From the NCBI GenBank assembly GCA_964561455.1, contig CAZLPS010000148.1, positions 1 through 7,733 of the forward strand: a stretch of DNA of 7,733 bases, written 5' to 3'. The notes beneath the pieces were generated by a model. That model saw nothing but the letters and a program-made list of their open reading frames with translations. It did not search any database and had not been told where the DNA came from. Both the position numbers and the translations under genes were made by a program. Within the stretch, counting starts at the first letter, position 1; each line of letters starts with the position of its first letter. This document shows, in pieces, positions 5,324 through 7,733 of this stretch. The DNA is from JABDGR01 sp964561455 (GTDB taxonomy: Bacteria > Verrucomicrobiota > Verrucomicrobiia > Opitutales > JABDGR01).

Positions 5324-6460
5324 ATGACTGATATCATTACGGCACCCAATCACCAAATCCAGGTGAAGGGCATCCTCGAACCCGACAAGAACAAGTGCGG
5401 GAACCTGCTCGACCCCACGCGCAACGGGAAGACCCGGCCCACCGATCCGTTTCTACCACGGGAGCTGCTGCATCGCTTCAAGCTCAAGCGTGGCAGCATG
5501 ATTGAGGCGCAAGCCATGCACGACGAGCGCTTCCTCAACCCCAAAGTCCGCTTTATCGAGAAAGTGGACGGCCTTTCCCTCGAAGACCGCCGCCGGCTCC
5601 CCGATTTCTCCCAACTAACAACCATTACCCCCGACCAGCAGCTCAAGCTCGAATGCAAGGACGGGCGCATGACCACCCGGGTGATTGACCTTTTCTGCCC
5701 GATTGGCAAGGGCCAGCGCGGTCTCATTGTCTCCCCTCCCCGGGCCGGCAAGACCACCCTGCTCAAGGACATTGCCGTTGGGTGCCTCGAAAACCATCCC
5801 GAGGTGCACGTCATGATTTTGCTGGTGGACGAGCGCCCGGAGGAAGTGACCGACTTTAAGCGCGATTTGCCCACTTGCGAGATTTACGCCTCCTCGAACG
5901 ACGAGGAATTGGAGAACCATGTCCGTGTTGCCGATTTTGCCATCGAGCGCGCCAAGCGCATGGTGGAGGTCGGCAAGGACGTCCTGCTCTTGATGGACTC
6001 GCTTACCCGTCTGTCGCGCGCCCATAACGCCTTTCGCAATACCGGCAAAACCGGGACCGGCGGCCTGGACGTGCGCGCGCTCGAGCGCCCGCGGCAAATC
6101 TTCTCCTCCGCCCGCAATACGGAGGACGGCGGCAGCCTGACTATTATCGCCTCGGCCCTGATCGACACCGGCTCGAAAATGGACGACATCATCTTTCAGG
6201 AGTTCAAGGGCACTGGCAACATGGAGATGGTGCTTGACCGCAAAGCCGCCGAATTGCGCATCTGGCCGGCCATTAATCTGCATTCCTCCGGCACCCGCAA
6301 AGAGGAACTCCTCCTGAGCGAAGAGTACCTCGAAGGCGCCACCCTGCTGCGCCGGGCGATGACAGGCGCCAAGATTGAGGACGCCACTGAAACCCTCATC
6401 GAACGTCTCAGCCAAACCAAGACCAACGCGGATTTCTTGCGGAAGATATTGAAGTCGTAG
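5324..6460 (+). CDS. rho: Transcription termination factor Rho
   Basis: This is the hexameric RNA-dependent ATPase that ends transcription at Rho-dependent sites. It has 378 residues, against 419 in E. coli. The core is intact: PIGKGQRGLIVSPPRAGKTT with Walker A 138-145 (K143), LLVDERPEEV with the catalytic glutamate E170, Walker B LLLMDS with D225, a Q-loop near TGTGGLD, the R-loop FKGTGNMEM, and the arginine finger R325 in SGTRKEELL. Two things are unusual. The N-terminal helical domain is absent: the protein starts 15 residues before the OB-fold strand GILE (16-19), and an in-frame TAA at 5312-5314 rules out a longer start. The primary RNA-binding motif, GFGFLR in E. coli, reads KCGNLL (24-29). 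The ATG has no Shine-Dalgarno. The next gene starts 53 bp downstream on the same strand, a possible operon. Confidence 0.97.
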   Translation: MTDIITAPNHQIQVKGILEPDKNKCGNLLDPTRNGKTRPTDPFLPRELLHRFKLKRGSMIEAQAMHDERFLNPKVRFIEKVDGLSLEDRRRLPDFSQLTTITPDQQLKLECKDGRMTTRVIDLFCPIGKGQRGLIVSPPRAGKTTLLKDIAVGCLENHPEVHVMILLVDERPEEVTDFKRDLPTCEIYASSNDEELENHVRVADFAIERAKRMVEVGKDVLLLMDSLTRLSRAHNAFRNTGKTGTGGLDVRALERPRQIFSSARNTEDGGSLTIIASALIDTGSKMDDIIFQEFKGTGNMEMVLDRKAAELRIWPAINLHSSGTRKEELLLSEEYLEGATLLRRAMTGAKIEDATETLIERLSQTKTNADFLRKILKS

Positions 6461-6513
6461 CTTTGCCGGCCGGGGAAAATAGAGAATGCCGGCGGCGGCG
6501 GCGACCGTACACC

Positions 6514-7068
6514 ATGATGGATTATCAGACAGTTTTCATCGCCCTCACTCAGGACCCTCAATATCTGCAGAACCTCGATTGGGGTGAATCACGCCCCGGC
6601 CACCCGGAAGGCACCGTCCGGGCGCACATCGCTGAAGTTGGCCGCAATCTGGAGAAAATCCGGGCAAAATTGAGCGATATCGATTATTGGAGGTTGCGGG
6701 TACTGGTTCACACCCACGATACATTCAAAGCAGCGGCCCAGGCGGGAGTCCCCATCATCTCTCCGGCGAGCCACGCTTCGTTGGCGCGCAATTTCCTCGC
6801 CGCCTATTGTGACGACCCGGATCTCCTGGCGATGGTGCAGTACCACGACGAGCCCTATGCGCTTTGGCGCCAGTTTGAGACGAAGGGCAAATTCAATGAG
6901 GAACGCCTCACCCGTCTGCTCGGGAACATCAGGGATTGGAACCTCTTTCTAGCCTTCAATCTCGTCGACGGCTGCATGGATGGCAAAGGCCGGGCTCCCC
7001 TACAGTGGTTTTTTCGCCAAATTGAGGGCCGGGTGGATTCCTTATTCACCGAAGCAGACATATTTTAA
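6514..7068 (+). CDS. HD-domain protein, putative metal-dependent phosphohydrolase
   Basis: This 184-residue protein has an HD-superfamily pattern: H38 in HPEGTVRAHI, the H68-D69 pair in LVHTHDTFK, H87, H111-D112 in QYHDEPY, and D152 in LVDG. These give the H...HD...D metal ligands of phosphohydrolases that act on nucleotides or nucleotide second messengers. There is no added GYP, RelA or sensor domain, signal peptide or membrane segment, so it is a single-domain soluble protein. I chose the ATG at 6514, followed at once by a second ATG; the frame also opens from a TTG at 6463, but that would add an Arg-rich segment of no known use. No Shine-Dalgarno precedes it; the leader is a GGC-repeat stretch (6491-6502). 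It sits 53 bp after rho and may be co-transcribed. The substrate cannot be told from sequence. Confidence 0.75.
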   Translation: MMDYQTVFIALTQDPQYLQNLDWGESRPGHPEGTVRAHIAEVGRNLEKIRAKLSDIDYWRLRVLVHTHDTFKAAAQAGVPIISPASHASLARNFLAAYCDDPDLLAMVQYHDEPYALWRQFETKGKFNEERLTRLLGNIRDWNLFLAFNLVDGCMDGKGRAPLQWFFRQIEGRVDSLFTEADIF

Positions 7069-7078
7069 CGATTCGCGA

Positions 7079-7108
7079 TTGACAAACACCCGTTTGACCC
7101 GCTCAAAT
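7079..7108 (+). promoter_or_regulatory. Possible promoter with inverted repeat before the last gene
   Basis: TTGACA (7079-7084) is a perfect -35 hexamer. TCAAAT (7103-7108), 18 bases on, matches four of six -10 bases. Inside is a small palindrome, TTTGA (7093-7097) with TCAAA (7103-7107), that overlaps the proposed -10 and could be a regulator site. Start of transcription would be about 45 bases before the ATG at 7160. Confidence 0.35.
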
Positions 7109-7159
7109 TGACCTCTTTTCCCGCCGATTTTGCGGTTGGGGACCAGCCCGCGCTTCCGA

Positions 7160-7733
7160 ATGCAAAACTTTGCCGCTCAGTGCCTCGACATGGCCCGCTC
7201 GATCTTGGGCCATAATTTGGATGCCATTAATCCGGATGGCACCATCACCCCCATACCCGGGGAATCCGGACGCGCGGATGAGGCGGGCCACGCCGCCCTC
7301 GCCATCGGCGAATTCTTTCGTGCCACCAACGAAACCAAATTGGGGAATTTCGACCTCGTGGACCTCGCGGCGCGCACCATTACCTCCCAAGCCTTCGTCG
7401 AGGAGGAGGATGAAAACGGCCTCGCCTACGGCGCGCTGGGGCTCCTGTCTTTTGGCTGCGCCAAGGACCGCAATCCCGTTTGGGAACGCTTGTTTGAGGA
7501 AACCCGCCAGAAGCTCGATCGCCGCCTCCTGGCGCGCACCGACTACGATAACCATCTGCAGGCCTTTAACATCGCCAAGTCGGTGGCCCGATTCAGCCTT
7601 GGCTTGTCGAAGAAGGATGAAACATCGAAGCTGATTGAACGCTTCCTCGAGCGCATCAACGAAAGCAGCTCCGGGGGATATTTTGACGACCATCCCACGG
7701 GCTTTGGCGGCTGCTTCGACATTTACGGCGTCC
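7160..7733 (+). CDS. Hypothetical alpha-helical protein, 3' end cut off
   Basis: An open frame of 191 codons runs off the right edge. The first in-frame stop upstream is TGA at 7109-7111, and the ATG at 7160 is the first ATG after it. Another ATG lies at 7190. No Shine-Dalgarno is seen. The peptide begins MQNFAAQCLDMARSIL and is mostly amphipathic helices separated by Gly/Asp-rich turns, with aromatic and acidic patches such as SSGGYFDDHPTGFGGCFD near residues 173-190. There is no signal peptide or membrane segment. Repeated helix-turn units with conserved-looking Tyr/Asp/Gly turns recall alpha/alpha-toroid proteins (some glycoside hydrolases and lyases), but no catalytic motif can be assigned. 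Codon use looks like that of rho and the HD gene. I do not recognise the family. Confidence 0.75.
   Translation, partial: MQNFAAQCLDMARSILGHNLDAINPDGTITPIPGESGRADEAGHAALAIGEFFRATNETKLGNFDLVDLAARTITSQAFVEEEDENGLAYGALGLLSFGCAKDRNPVWERLFEETRQKLDRRLLARTDYDNHLQAFNIAKSVARFSLGLSKKDETSKLIERFLERINESSSGGYFDDHPTGFGGCFDIYGV

Noticed and set aside
5087..5356. Minus-strand frame across the rho leader
   Set aside because: It overlaps the rho start, has a basic low-complexity peptide, and no ribosome site; the C-rich leader explains the composition better.
7103..7693. 196-codon minus-strand frame at the right edge
   Set aside because: It overlaps completely the plus-strand open frame, whose codon use matches rho and the HD gene; the minus peptide lacks recognisable features.
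1..7733. CRISPR array, tRNA or rRNA genes
   Set aside because: No regularly spaced repeats with unique spacers, no cloverleaf with a TTCGA-type arm, and no rRNA-like sequence were seen; the two tandem arrays have no spacers.

Overview
The window reads as a chromosomal segment of a Gram-negative bacterium, most probably from the Verrucomicrobiota. This is inferred from memory of family sequences, not from a search. The sigma-70 factor carries the KGGKLSTYAAWWIKQ-type region 2 typical of that phylum. Rho is of a diverged type, most genes lack a Shine-Dalgarno sequence, and intergenic regions contain short tandem repeats. An LpxR-type barrel implies an outer membrane with lipid A.

Left part (1-1275): an accessory region. 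A minus-strand gene resembling Imm21 immunity proteins of polymorphic toxin systems stands alone (104-667). Upstream of it on the same strand is a frame-broken piece that looks like the C-terminal end of a REP-associated (Y1) transposase (669-955). About 320 bp of unassigned sequence follows.

Centre (1276-3454): an RpoD/SigA-like sigma factor with a low-complexity N-terminal extension and an ambiguous start. After it comes an intergenic region with two different tandem repeats (a 7-mer and a 9-mer array) around a weak terminator-like hairpin. Then comes a P-loop protein related by layout to CobW/SIMIBI GTPases, whose nucleotide-binding motifs are eroded.

Middle right (3492-5016): a small solitary HicB-like protein on the minus strand, convergent with the P-loop gene. 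Divergent from it is a secreted outer-membrane beta-barrel of the lipid A 3'-O-deacylase (LpxR) family.

Right part (5017-7733): a 307-bp leader ending in a C-rich, G-poor stretch, then rho, an HD-domain protein 53 bp downstream on the same strand, and a truncated alpha-helical protein of unknown function at the edge. Rho has an intact ATPase/translocation core. It lacks the usual N-terminal helical domain, and the aromatic and basic residues of the primary RNA-binding motif are replaced.

I see no complete new multi-gene system. The items most worth checking are the altered Rho with its C-rich leader, the P-loop protein that has lost key GTPase residues, and two solitary conflict-type proteins (Imm21-like and HicB-like) without visible partners.
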